From Coriaria nepalensis (lineage: Eukaryota; Streptophyta; Magnoliopsida; Cucurbitales; Coriariaceae): 64,000 nt of DNA. Positions 23,582-36,900 of this stretch are shown here, one piece after another. The stretch spans positions 23,467,501-23,531,500 of the forward strand of contig CP114481.1 of assembly GCA_027186245.1 (NCBI GenBank). The letters run 5' to 3'. Made by a program: the position numbers and the translations under genes. The notes beneath the pieces are model-generated. The model was not told where the DNA came from and did no database searches. It saw only the letters and a list, made by a program, of their open reading frames with translations. Position 1 is the stretch's first letter; every line of letters begins with the position of its first letter.

Positions 23582-26500
23582 TTTAGAATGATTTATTGAC
23601 TAGAAGAGACTCGGTAACATGACTTTAAGGCTAAACAAATGCATTGTTGCATTCAGTAGATCAACTGCAAGTAATGCACGAAAGTCATGTTCAAAGGCTG
23701 AATTTCGTTGGAAGTAATTTAGAATGATTTAATGACTAAAAGAGACGCAATAATATGAATTTTTGGCTTAAAAAATGCATAGTTGCCTTCAATAGATCAA
23801 TTGCAACTTATGCATGAAAGTCGTGTCTTAAATGGAAAAATAGAATTGGTTCGAAGTGCTTTCAAACAATTTGATGATATGAAAAGACTGAATGATATAC
23901 TCTTTAAGGCTAAAATAATGCACTGTTGTCTTCAATAGAGTAATTACAAGTTATGTAAGAAAATCATGTTTGAAGGGTGAAAATAAAATTCGTTTGAATT
24001 AATTTAGAATGATTTGTTGACTAGAAGAGACTCAGTGACATGACTTTAAGGCTAAACAAATGCATTGTTGGCTTCAGTAGATCAACTGCAAGTTATCCAC
24101 GAAAGTCATGTTTAAAGGCCGAATTTCGTTGGAAGTTATTTAGAATGATTTAATGACTGAAAGAGACGCAATAGTATGGCTTTTAGGCTTAAAAAATGCA
24201 TAGTTGCCTTCAATAGATCAATTGCAACTTATGCATGAAAGTCGTGTCTTAAATGCAAAAATAGAATTCGTTCGGAGTGCTTTGAAACAATTTGATGATA
24301 TGAAAAGACTTAATGATATACTTTTTAAGGCTAAAATAATGCATTGTTGTATTGAATAGATTAATTGCAGGTTATCTAAGAAAATCATGTTTGAAGGGCG
24401 AAAATAAAATTCGTTCGAATAAATTTAGAATGATTTATTGACTAGAAGAGACTCAGTGACATGACTTTAAGGCTAAACAAATGCATTGTTGCCTACAGTA
24501 GATCAACTGCAAGTTATGCACGAAAGTCATGTTTAAAGGCCGAATTTCGTTCGAAGCGATTTAGAATGATTTAATGACTAAAAGAGACGCAAAAGTATGA
24601 CTTTTAGGCTTAAAAAATGCATAGTTGCCTTCAATAGATCAATTGCAACTTATGCATGAAAGTCGTGTCTTAAATGCAAAAATAGAATTCGTCCGGAGTG
24701 TTTTCAAAAAATTTGATGATATGAAAAGACTGAATGATATACTTTTTAAGGCTAAAATAATGCGTTGTTGTATTGAATAGATTAATTGCAGGTTATGTAA
24801 GAAAATCATGTTTGAAGGGCGAAAATAAAATTCGTTCGAATAAATTTAGAATGATATATTGACTAGAAGTGGCTCAGTAACATGGCTTTAAGGCTAAACA
24901 AATGCATTGTTTGCTTCAGTAGATCAACTGCAAGTTATCCACGAAAGTCATGTTTAAAGGCTGAATTTCATTCGAAGCGATTTAGAATGATTTAATAACT
25001 AAAGGAGACGCAATAACATAACTTTAAGGCTAAAATAATGCATAGTTGCCTTCAATAGATCAATTGCAACTTATGCATGAAAGTCGTGTCTTAAATGCAA
25101 AAATAGAATTCGTCCGGAGTGCTTCCAAACAATTTGATGATATGAAAAGACAGAATGATATACTTTTTAAGGCTAAAATAATGCATTGTTGTATTGAATA
25201 GATTAATTGCAGGTTATCTAAGAAAATCATGTTTGAAGGGCGAAAATAAAATTCGTTCGAATAAATTTAGAATGATTTATTGACTAGAAGAGACTCAGTG
25301 ACATGACTTTAAGGCTAAACAAATGCATTGTTGGCTACAGTAGATCAACTGCAAGTCATGCACGAAAGTCATGTTTAAAGGCCGAATTTCGTTCGAAGCG
25401 ATTTAGAATGATTTAATAACTAAAGGAGACGCAATAACATAACTTTAAGGCTAAAATAATGCATAGTTGCCTTCAATAGATCAATTGCAACTTATGCATG
25501 AAAGTCGTGTTTTAAATGCAAAAATAGAATTGGTTCGAAATACTTTCAAACAATTTAGTGATATGAAAAGACTGAATGATATGCTTTTTAAGGCTAAAAT
25601 AATGCATTGTTGTCTTCAATAGATTAATTGCAAGTTAAGTAAGAAAATCATGTTTGAAGGGCGAAAATAAAATTTGTTTGAATTAATTTAGAATGATTTA
25701 TTGACTAGAAGAGACTCAGTGACATGACTTTAAGGCTAAACAAATGCATTGTTGCCTACAGTAGATCAACTGCAAGTCATGCACGAAAGTCATGTTTAAA
25801 GGCCGAATTTCGTTGGAAGTTATTTAGAATGACTTAATGACTGAAAGAGACGCAATAGTATGACTTTTAGGCTTAAAAAATGCATAGTTGCCTTCAGTAG
25901 ATCAATTGCAACTTATGCATGAAAGTCGTGTCTTAAATGCAAAAATAGAATTCGTCCGGAGTGCTTTCAAACAATTTGATGATATGAAAAGACTGAATGA
26001 TATACTTTTTAAGGCTAAAATAATGCATTGTTGTATTGAATAGATTAATTGCAGGTTATCTAAGAAAATCATGTTTGGAGGGCGAAAATAAAATTCGTTC
26101 GAATAAATTTAGAATGATATACTGACTAGAAGAGGCTCAGTAACATGACTTTAAGGCTAAACAAATCCATTGATGGCTTCAGCAGATCAACTGCAAGTCA
26201 TGCACGGAAGTCATGTTTAAAGGCCGAATTTCATTGGAAGTAATTTAGAATGATTTAATGACTAAAAGAGACGCAATAATATGACTTTTAGGCTTAAAAA
26301 ATGCATAGTTGCGTTCAATAGATCAATTGCAACTTATGCATGAAAGTCATGTCTTAAATGCAAAAATAGAATTGATTTGAAGTGCTTTCAAACAATTTGA
26401 TGATACTAAAAGACTGAATGATATACTTTTTAAGGCTACAATAATGCATTGTTGTATTGAATAGATTAATTGCAGGTTATGTAAGAAAATCATGTTTGAA

Positions 26501-27791
26501 GGGGGAAAATAAAATTCGTTCGAATAAATTTAGAATGATATATTGACTAGAAGAGGCTCAGTAACATGACTTTAAGGCTAAACAAATGCATTGTTGGCTT
26601 CAGTAGATCAACTGCAAGTTATCCACGAAAGTCATGTTTAAAGGCCGAATTTCGTTCGAAGCGATTTAGAATGATTTAATAACTAAAGGAGACGCAATAC
26701 CATAACTTTAAGGCTAAAATAATGCATCGTTGCCTTCAATAGATCAATTGCAACTTATGCATGAAAGTCGTGTTTTAAATGCAAAAATAGGATTGGTTCG
26801 AAATACTTTCAAACAATTTAGTGATATGAAAAGACTGAATGATATGCTTTTTAAGGCTAAAATAATGCATTGTTGTCTTCAATAGATTAATTGCAAGTTA
26901 AGTAAGAAAATCATGTTTGAAGGGCGAAAATAAAATTTGTTTGAATTAATTTAGAATGATTTATTGACTAGAAGAGACTCAATGACATGACTTTAAGGCT
27001 AAACAAATGCATTGTTGCCTACAGTAGATCAACTGCAAGTCATGCACGAAAGTCATGTTTAAAGGCCGAATTTCGTTCGAAGTAATTTAGAATGATTTAA
27101 TGACTAAAAGAGATGCAATACTAAGACTTTAACGCTAAAAAAATGCATAGTTGCCTTTAATAGATCAATTGCAACTTATGCATGAAAGTCGTGTCTTAAA
27201 TGCAAAAATAGAATTGGTTCGAAGTGTTTTCAAACAATTTAATGATATGAAAAGACTGAATGATATACTTTTTAAGGCTAAAATAATGCATTGTTTTCTT
27301 GAATAGATTAATTGCAGGTTATGTAAGAAAATCATGTTTGAAGGGCGAAAATAAAATTCGTTCGAATTGATTTAGAATGATATATTGACTAGAAGAGGCT
27401 CAGTAACGTAACTTTAAGGCTAAACAAATTCATAGTTGGCTTCAGTAGATCAACTGCAAGTTATCCACGAAAGTAATTTTTAAAGGCCGAATTTCGTTCG
27501 AAGCGATTTAGAATGATTTAATAACTAAAGGAGACGCAATAAGATAACTTTAAGGCTAAAATAATGCATAGTTGCCTTCAGTAGATCAATTGCAACTTAT
27601 GCATGAAAGTCGTGTCTTAAATGCAAAAATAGAATTGGTTCGAAGTTCTTTTAAACAATTTGATGATATGAAAAGACTGAATGATATACTTTTTAAGGCA
27701 AAAATAATGCATTGTTGTCTTCAATAGAGTAATTACAAGTTATGTAAGAAAATCATGTTTGAAGGGTGAAAATAAAATTCGTTTGAATTAA

Positions 27792-29895
27792 TTAAGAATG
27801 ATTTATTGACTGGAAGAGACTCAGTGACTTGACTTTAAGGCAAAACAAATGCATTGTTGCCTTCAATAGATTAACTGCAAGTTATCCACGAAAGTCATGT
27901 TTAAAGGCCGAATTTCGTTCGAAGCGATTTAGAATGATTTAATAACAAAAAGAAACGCAATAACATGACTTTAAAGCTACAAAAATGCCTAGTTGCCTTC
28001 AATAGATCAATTGCATGTTATGCATGAAACTCGTGTTTTAAATGCAAAAATAGAATTAGTTCGAAGTGCTTACAAACAATTTAATGATATGAAAAGACTG
28101 AATGATATGCTTTTTAAGTCTAAAATAATGCATTGTTGTTTTCAATAGATGAATTATAGGTTATGTAAGAAAATCATGTTTGAAGGGCGAAAATAGAATT
28201 CGTTCGAATTAATTAAGAATGATTTATTGACTACAAGAGACTCAGTGACATGACTTTAAAGCTAAACGAATGCATTGTTGCCTTCAATAGATTAACTGCA
28301 AGTTATGCACGAAAGTCATGTTTAAAGGCCGAATTTCGTTCGAAGTAATTTAGAATGATTTAATGACTAAAAGAGACGCAATACTATGACTTTAAGGCTA
28401 AAACAATGCATAGTTTCCTTCAATAGATCAATTACAAGTTATGCATGGAAGTCGGGTTTTAAATGCAAAAATAGAATTGGTTCGAAGTGCTTTGAAACAA
28501 TTTAATGATATGAAAAGACTAAATGATATGCTTTTTAAGTCTAAAATAATGCATTGTTGTCTTCAAAAGATTAATTGCAAGTTATGTAAGAAAATCATGT
28601 TTGAAGGGTGAAAATAAAATTCGTTTGAATTAATTTAAAATGATTTATTGACTGGAAGAGACTCAGTGACATGACTTTAAGGCCAAACAAATGCATTGTT
28701 GCCTTCAATAGATGAACTGCAACTTATGCACGAAAGTCATGTTTAAAGGTTGAATTTGGTTCGAAGCAATTTAGAATGATTTAATAACTAAAAGAAATGC
28801 AATAACATGACTTTAACGCTACAAAAATGCCTAGTTGCCTTCAATAGATCAATTGCATGTTATGCATGAAACTCGTGTTTTAAATGCAAAAATAGAATTA
28901 GTTCGTAGTGCTTTCAAACAATTTAATGATATGAAAAGACTGAATGATATGCTTTTTAAGTCTAAAATAATGCATTGTTGTCTTCAATAGACTAATTGCA
29001 AATTATGTAAGAAAATCATGTTTGAAGGGTGAAAATAGAATTTGTCGAATTAATTAAGAATGATTTATTGACTAGAAGACACTCAGTGACATGACTTTAA
29101 GGCTAAACCAATGCATTGTTGCCTTCAATAGATTAACTGCAAGTTATGCACGAAAGTAATGTTTAAACGCCGAATTTCGTTCGAAGTAATTTAGAATGAT
29201 TTAATGACTAAAAGAGCCGCAATACTATGACTTTAAGGCTAAAAAAATGCATAGTTTCCTTCAATATATCAATTACAAGTTATGCATGGAAGTCGGGTTT
29301 GAAATGCAAAAATAGAATTGGTTCGAAGTGGTTTGAAACAATTTAATGATATGAAAAGACTAAATGATATGCTTTTTAAGTCTAAAATAATGCATTGTTG
29401 TCTTCAAAAGATTAATTGCAAGTTATGTAAGAAAATCATGTTTGAAGGATGAAAATAAAATTCGTTTGAATCAATTTAATATGATTTATTGACTGGAAGA
29501 GACTCAGTGACATGACTTTAAGGCTAAACAAATGCATTGTTGCCTTCAATTGATTAACTGAAACTTATGGACCAAAGTCATGTTTAAAGGTTGAATTTGG
29601 TTCGAAGCAATTTAGAATGATTTAATAACTAAAAGAAACGCAATAACATGACTTTAAAGCTACAAAAATGCCTAGTTGCCTTCAATAGATCAATTGCATG
29701 TTATGCATGAAACTCGGGTTTTAAATGCAAAAATAGAAATAGTTCGTAGTGCTTTCAAACAATTTAATGATATGAAAAGGCTGAATGATATTCTTTTTAA
29801 GTCTAAAATAATGCATTGTTGTCTTCAATAGATTAATTGCATGTTATGTAAGAAAATCATGTTTGAAGGGTGAAAATAAAATTCGTTTGATTTAA
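27792..29895 (+). repeat. 842-bp higher-order repeat, about 2.5 diverged copies
   Basis: Units 27808, 28650 and 29491 share GACTGGAAGAGAC and a B core GCTACAAAAATGCCTAG. The intervening units 28229 and 29070 share AATTAAGAATG, TTTCCTTCAAT and GCATGGAAGTCGGG. Copies differ at more positions than those at 43-45 kb, so this looks like an older pairwise amplification. Confidence 0.75.
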
Positions 29896-31156
29896 TTTAA
29901 AATGATTTATTGACTAGAAGAGACTCAGTGACATGACTTTAAGGCAAAACAAATGCATTGTTGCCTTCAATAGATTAACTGCAAGTTATGCACGAAAGTC
30001 ATTTTTAAAGGCCGAATTTGGTTCGAAGCGAATTAGAATGATTTAATAACTAAAAGAGACGCAATAACATGACTTTAAAGCTAAAAAAATACATAGTTGC
30101 CTTCAATAGATCAATTGCAAGTTATCCATGAAACTCGTGTTTTAAATGCAAAAATAGAATTGGTTCGTAGTGCTTTCAAACAATTTAATGATATGAAAAC
30201 ACTGAATGATATGCTATTTAAGTCTAAAATAATGCATTGTTGTCTTCAATAGATTAATTGCAAGTTATGTAAGAAAAACATGTTTGAAGGGCGAAAATAG
30301 AATTTGTCGACTTAATTAAAAATGATTTATTGACTAGAAGAGACTTAGTGACATGACTTTAAGGCTAAGCAAATGCATTATTCCCTTCAGTAGATCAATT
30401 GCAAGTTCTGCACGAAAGTCATGTTTAAAGGCCGAATTTCGTTCGAAGTAATTTAGAATAATTTAATGACTAAAAGAGACGCAATACTATGACTTTAAGG
30501 CTAAAAAAATGCATAGTTGCCTTCAATAGATCAATTGTAAGTTATGCATGAAACTCGTGTCTTAAATGCAAAAATAGAATTGGTTCGAAGTGCTTTCAAA
30601 CAATTTAATGATATGAAAAGACTTAATGATATGCTTTTTAAGACTAAACTAATGTATTGTTGTCTTCAATAGACTAATTGCAAGTTATGTAAGAAAATCA
30701 TGTTTGAAGGGCGAAAATAGAATTTGTCGAATTAATTAAGAATGAATTATTAACTAGAAGAGACTCAGTGACATGACTTTAAGGCTAAACCAATGCATTG
30801 TTGCCTTCAATAGATTAACAGCAAGTTATGCACAAAAGTCATGTTTAAAGGCCGAATTTTGTTCGAAGCGATTTAGAATGATTTAATGACTAAAAGAGAT
30901 GCAAGAATATGATTTTAAGGCTAAAAAATAGCATAGTTGCCTTCAATAGATCAATTGCAAGTTATGCATGAAACTCGAGTTTTAAATGCAAAAATAGAAT
31001 TGGTTCGTAGTGCTTTCAAATAATTTAATGATATGAAAAGGCTGAATGATATTCTTTTTAAGTCTAAAATAATGCATTGTTGTCTTCAATAGATTAATTG
31101 CATGTTATGTAAGAAAATCATGTTTGAAGGCTGAAAATAAAATTCGTTTGATTTAA

Positions 31157-31569
31157 TTTAAAATGATTTATTGACTAGAAGAGACTCAGTGACATGACTT
31201 TAAGGCTAAACAAATGCATTGTTGCTATCAACTGCAAGTCATGCACGAAAGTCATGTTTAAAGGCCGACTTTCGTTCGAAGAGATTTAGAATGATTTAAT
31301 AACTAAAAGAGACGCAATAACATAACTTTAAGGCTAAAAAAATGCATAGTTCCCTTCAATAGATCAATTGCAACTTATGCATGAAACTCGAGTTTTAAAT
31401 GCAAAAATAGAATTGGTTCGTAGTGCTTTCAAATAATTTAATGATATGAAAAGACTGAATGATATGCTTTTTATGTCTAAAATAATGCATTGTTGTCTTG
31501 AATAGATTAATTGCAAGTTATGTATGATAATCATGTTTGAAGGCTGAAAATAAAATTCGTTTGAATTAA
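31157..31569 (+). repeat. Isolated 413-bp unit with 8-bp core deletion
   Basis: The A core reads GTTGCTATCAACTGCAAG in place of the form GTTGCCTTCAGTAGATCAACTG, a loss of 8 bp near 31222-31232. The same unit has GGCCGACTTTCG and ATAACATAAC, which accompany this deletion in the cluster at 45.7-58.7 kb. This copy is 14 kb from the nearest other one. Confidence 0.85.
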
Positions 31570-33673
31570 TTTAGAATGATTTATTGACTAGAAGCGACTC
31601 AGTAACATGACTTTAAGGCTAAGCAAATGCATTATTCCCTTCAGTAGATCAACTGCAAGTTCTGCACGAAAGTCATGTTTAAAGGCCGAATTTCATTCGA
31701 AATAATTTAGAATAATTTAATGACTAAAAGAGACACAATACTATGCCTTTAAGGCTAAAAAAATGCAGAGTTGCCATCAATAGATCAATTGCAACTTATG
31801 CATGAAAGTCGTGTCTTAAATGCAAAAATAGAATTGGTTCGAAGTCCTTTCAAACAATTTAATGATATAAAAAGACTGAATGATATGCTTTTTAAGGCTA
31901 AAATAATGCATTGTTGTCTTCAATAGATTAATTGCAAGTTATTTAAGAAAATCATGTTTGAAGGGCAAGAATAAAATTCGTTCGAATAAATTTAGAATGA
32001 TTTATTGACTAGAAGAGACTCAGTAACATGACTTTAAGACTAAACAAATGCATTGTTGCCTTCAGTAGATCAACTGCAAGTTCTGCACGAAAGTCATGTT
32101 TAAAGGCCGAATTTCGTTGGAAGTAATTTAGAATAATTTACTGACTAAAAGAGATGCAATACTATGACTTTAAGGCTAAAAAAATGCATAGTTGCCTTCA
32201 ATAGATCAGTTGCAACTTATGCATGAAAGTCGTGTCTTAAATGCAAAAATACAGTTGGTTCGTAGTGCTTTCAAACAATTTAATGATATGAAAAGACTGA
32301 ATAATATGCTTTTTAAGACTAAAATAATGCATTGTTTTCTTGAATAGATTAATTGCAAGTTATGTATGATAATCATGTTTGAAGGGTGAAAATAAAATTC
32401 GTTTGAATTAATTTAAAATGATTTATTGACTAGAAGAGACTCAGTGTCATGATTTTAAGGCTAAGCAAATGCATTATCCCCTTCAGTAGATCAACTGCAA
32501 GTTCTGCACGAAAGTCATGTTTAAAGGCCGAATTTCGTTTGAAATAATTTAGAATAATTTAATGACTAAAAGAGACACAATACTGTGCCTTTAAGGCTAA
32601 AAAAATGCAGAGTTGCCTTCAATAGATCAGTTGCAACTTATGCATGAAAGTCGTGTCTTAAATGCAAAAATAGAATTGGTTCGAAGTGTTTTCAAACAAT
32701 TTAAGGATATGAAAAGGCTGAATGATATACTTTTTAAGGCTAAAATAATGCATTGTTGTATTGAATAGATTAATTGCAGGTTTTGTATGAAAATCATGTT
32801 TGAAGGGCGAAAATAAAATTCATTCGTATTAATTTAGAATGATTTATTGACTAGAAGAGACTCATAGACATGACTTTAAGGCTAAACAAATGCATTGTTG
32901 CTTTTAATAAATTAACTGCAAGTTATGCACGAAAGTCATGTTTAAAGGCCGAATTTTGTTCGAAGCGATTTAGAATGATTTAATAACTAAAAGAGACGCA
33001 ATAATATGACTTTAAGGCGAAAAAAATGCATAGTTTCCTTCAATAGATCCATTGCAACTTATGCGTGCAAGTCGTGTTTTAAATGCAAAAATAGAATTGG
33101 TTCGAAATACTTTCAAACAATTTAGTGATATGAAAAGACTGAATGATATGCTTTTTAAGGGTAAAATAATACATTTTTGTCTTCAATAGAGTAATTACAA
33201 GTTATGTAAGAAAATCATGTTTGAAGGGTGAAAATAAAATTCGTTCGAATTAATTTAGAATGATTTATTGACTAGAAGAGACTCAGTGACATGACTTTAA
33301 GGCTGAACAAATGCATTGTTGCCTTCAGTAGATCAACTGCAAGTTATGCACGAAAGTCATGTTTAAAGGCCGAATTTCGTTGGAAGTAATTTAGAATGAC
33401 TTAATGACTAAAAGAGACGCAATAATATGACTTTTAGGATAAAAAAATGCATAGTTGCCTTGAATAGATCAATTGCAACTTATGCGTGAAAGTCGTGTCT
33501 TAAATGCAAAAATAGAATTGGTTCGAAGTGCTTTCAAACAATTTAATGATATGAAAAGACTGAATGATATACTTTTTAAGGCTAAAATAATGCATTGTTG
33601 TCTTCAATAGACTAATTGCAAGTTATGTAAGAAAATCATGTTTGAAGGGCGAAAATAGAATTTGTCGAATTAA

Positions 33674-33951
33674 TTAAGAATGATTTATTGACTAGAAGAG
33701 ACTCAGTGACATGACTTTAAGGCTAAACCAATGCATTGTTGCCTTCAATAGATTAACTGCAAGTTATGCACGAAAGTCATGTTGAAAGGCCGAATTTCGT
33801 TCAAAGCGATTTAGAATGATTTAATGACTAAAAGAGATGCAATAATATGATTTTAAGGCTAAAAAAATGCATAGTTCCTTTCAATAGATCAATTGCAAGT
33901 TATGCAAGAAAATCATGTTCGAAGAGCGAAAATGAAATTCGTTCGAATAAA
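33674..33951 (+). repeat. 278-bp unit: B/C crossover product
   Basis: A normal A (landmark 33690) is followed by B to AATTGCAAGTTATGCA, which continues as C (AGAAAATCATGTTCGAAGAG). The loss is 143 bp, exactly the B-to-C core spacing, so the exchange was in register within the core near 33895-33910. Confidence 0.88.
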
Positions 33952-36900
33952 TTTAGAATGATTTACTGACTAGAAGAGACTCAGTAACATGACTTTAAGG
34001 CTAAACAAATGCATTGTTGCCATCAGTAGATCAACTGCAAGTCATGCACGAAAGTCATATTTAAAGGCCGAATTTCATTCGAAGTAATTTAGAATGATTT
34101 AATGACTAAAAGAGATGCAATAATATGACTTTTAGGCTTAAAAAATGCATATTTGCCTTCAATAGATCAATTGCAACTTATGCATGAAAGTCGTGTCTTA
34201 AATGCAAAAATAGAATTGGTTCGAAGTGCTTCCAAACAATTTGATGATATGAAAAGACTAAATGATATACTTTTTAAGGCTAAAATAATGCATTGTTGTA
34301 TTGAATAGATTAAATGCAGGTTATGTAAGAAAATCATGTTTTAAGAGCGAAAATAAAATTCGTTCGAATAAATTTAGAATGATTTACTGACTAGGAGAGA
34401 GTCTGTAACATGACATTAAGGCTAAACAAATGCATTGTGGCCTTCAGTAGATCAACTGCAAGTTATGCACGAAAGTCATGTTTAAAGGCCGAATATCGTT
34501 CGAAGTAATTTAGAATGATTTAATGACTAAAATAGACGCAACAATATGACTTTTAGGCTTAAAAAATGCATAGTTGCCTTCAATAGATCAATTGCAACTT
34601 ATGCATGAAAGTCGTGTCTTAAATGCAAAAATAGAATTGGTTCGAAGTGCTTTCAAACAATTTAATGATATAAAAAGACCGAATGATATGCTTTTTAAGG
34701 CTAAAATAATGCATTGTTGTCTTCAATAGATTAATTCCAAATTATGTAAGAAAATCACGTTTAGAGGGTGAAAATAAAATTCGTTTGAATTAATTTAACA
34801 TGATTTACTGACTAGAAGAGACTCAGTGTCATGACTTTAAGGCTAAGCAAATGCATTATTCCCTTTAGTAGATCAACTGCAAGTTCTGCCCGAAAATCAT
34901 GTTTAAAGGCCGAATTTCATTCGAAATAATTTAGAATAATTTAATGACTAAAAGAGACACAATACTATGCCTTTAAGGCTAAAAAAATGCAGAGTTGCCT
35001 TCAATAGATCAATTGCAACTTATGCATGAAAGTCGTGTCTTAAATGCAAAAATAGAATTGGTTCGAAGTCGTTTCAAACAATTTAATGATATAAAAAGAC
35101 TGAATGATATGCTTTTTAAGGCTAAAATAATGCATTGTTGTCTTCAATAGATTAATTCCAAGTTATTTAAGGAAATCATGTTTGAAGGGCAAGAATAAAA
35201 TTCGTTCGAATAAATTTAGAAGTATTTATTGACTAGAAGAGACTCAGTAACATGACTTTAAGGCTAAACAAATGCATGGTTGCCTTCAGTAGATCAACTG
35301 CAAGTCAGGCACGAAAGTCATGTTTAAAGCCCGAATTTCATTCAAAGCAATTTAAAATGATATAATGACTAAAAGAGACGCAATAACATGATTTTAAGGC
35401 TAAAAAAATGCATAGTTGCCTTCAATAGATCAATTGCAAGTTATGCATGAAAGTCGTCTCTTAAATGCAAAAGTAGAATCGGTTCGAAGTGCTTTCATAC
35501 AATTTAATGATATAAAAAAACTGAATGATATGCTTTTTAAGGTTAAAATAATGCATTGTTGTATTGAATAGATTAAATGCAGGTTATGTAAGAAAATCAT
35601 ATTTGAAGGGCGAAAAAAAAATTCGTTCGAATTAATTTAGAATGATTTATTGACTAGAAGAGACTCAATGACATGACTTTAAGGCTAAACAAATGCATTG
35701 TTGCCTTCAATAGATTAACTCCAAGTTATGCACGAAAGTCTTGTTTAAAGCCTGAATTTCGTTTCAAGCGATTTAGAATGATTTAATGACTAAAAGAGAC
35801 GCAATAACATGACTTTAAGGCTAAAAAAATGCATAGTTGCCTTCAATAGATCAATTGCAAGTTATGCATGAAACTCGTGTTTTAAATGCAAAAATAGAAT
35901 TGGTTCGAAGTGCTTTCAAACAATTTAATGATATGAAAAGACTGAATGATATGCTTTTTAAGGCTAAAATAATGCACTCTTGTCTTCAATAGATTAATTG
36001 CAAGGTATGTAAGAAAATCATGTTTGAAGAGCGAAAATAACATTCGTTTGAATTAATTTAAAATGATTTATTGACTAGAAGAGACTCAGTGACATGACTT
36101 TAAGGCTAAACAAATGCATTGTTGCCTTCAGTAGATCAACTGCAAGTTATGCACGAAAGTCATGTTTAAAGGCCGAATTTCGTTCGAAGTAATTTAGAAT
36201 AATTTAATGACTAAAAGAGATGCAATACTATGACTTTAAGGCTAAAAAAATGCATAGTCGCCTTCAATAGATCAATTGAAACTTATGCATGAAAGTCATG
36301 TCCTTAATGCAAAAATAGAATTGGTTCGAAGTGCTTTCAAACAATTTAATGATACAAAAAGACTGAATGATATGCTTTTTAAGGCTAAAATAATGCATTG
36401 TTGTCTTCAATAGATTAATTGCAAGGTATGTAAGAAAATCATGTTTGAAGGGCGAAAATAACATTCGTTCGAATAAATTTTGAATGATTTATTGACTAGA
36501 AGAGACTCAGTAACATGACTTTAAGGCTAAACAAATGCATTGTTGCCTTCAGTAGATCAACTGCAAGTCATGCACGAAAGTCATGTTTAAAGCCCGAATT
36601 TCATTCGAAGCAATTTAAAATGATATAATGACTAAAAGAGACACAATAACATGATTTTAAGGCTTAAAAAATGCATAGTTGCCTTCAATAGATCAATTGC
36701 AAGTTAAGCATGAAACTCGTGTTTTAAATGCAAAAATAGAATTGGTTCGAAGTGCTTTTAAACAATTTAATGATATGAAAAGACTGAATGATATACTTTT
36801 TAAGACTAAAATAATGCATTGTTGTATTGAATAGATTAATTGCAGGTTATGTAAGAAAATCATGTTTGAAGGGCGAAAATAAAATTCGTTCGAATTAATT

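Larger units (their letters stand above)
15448..27791 (+). repeat. Region rich in the CGTCCGGAG B variant
   Basis: About 30 units. In roughly a dozen of them the B tail reads ATTCGTCCGGAGTGC instead of ATTGGTTCGAAGTGC (for example near 15713, 17110, 18366, 19216, 21320, 22162, 23425, 25110, 25946). These often precede a C with TTGTATTGAATAG. Outside this region I saw only partial relatives (CGTCTGAAG near 1975, CGTCCGCAG near 7314). Unit length is an almost constant 421 bp (18547 is 420). No non-repeat sequence is present. Confidence 0.85.

Noticed and set aside
36264..36464. 66-codon minus-strand open frame
   Set aside because: It is antisense to a standard B-C segment. In most units the same frame is closed by TAA opposite CTTAAATGC; here CTTAATGC-type changes open it by chance. 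There is no other sign of coding.
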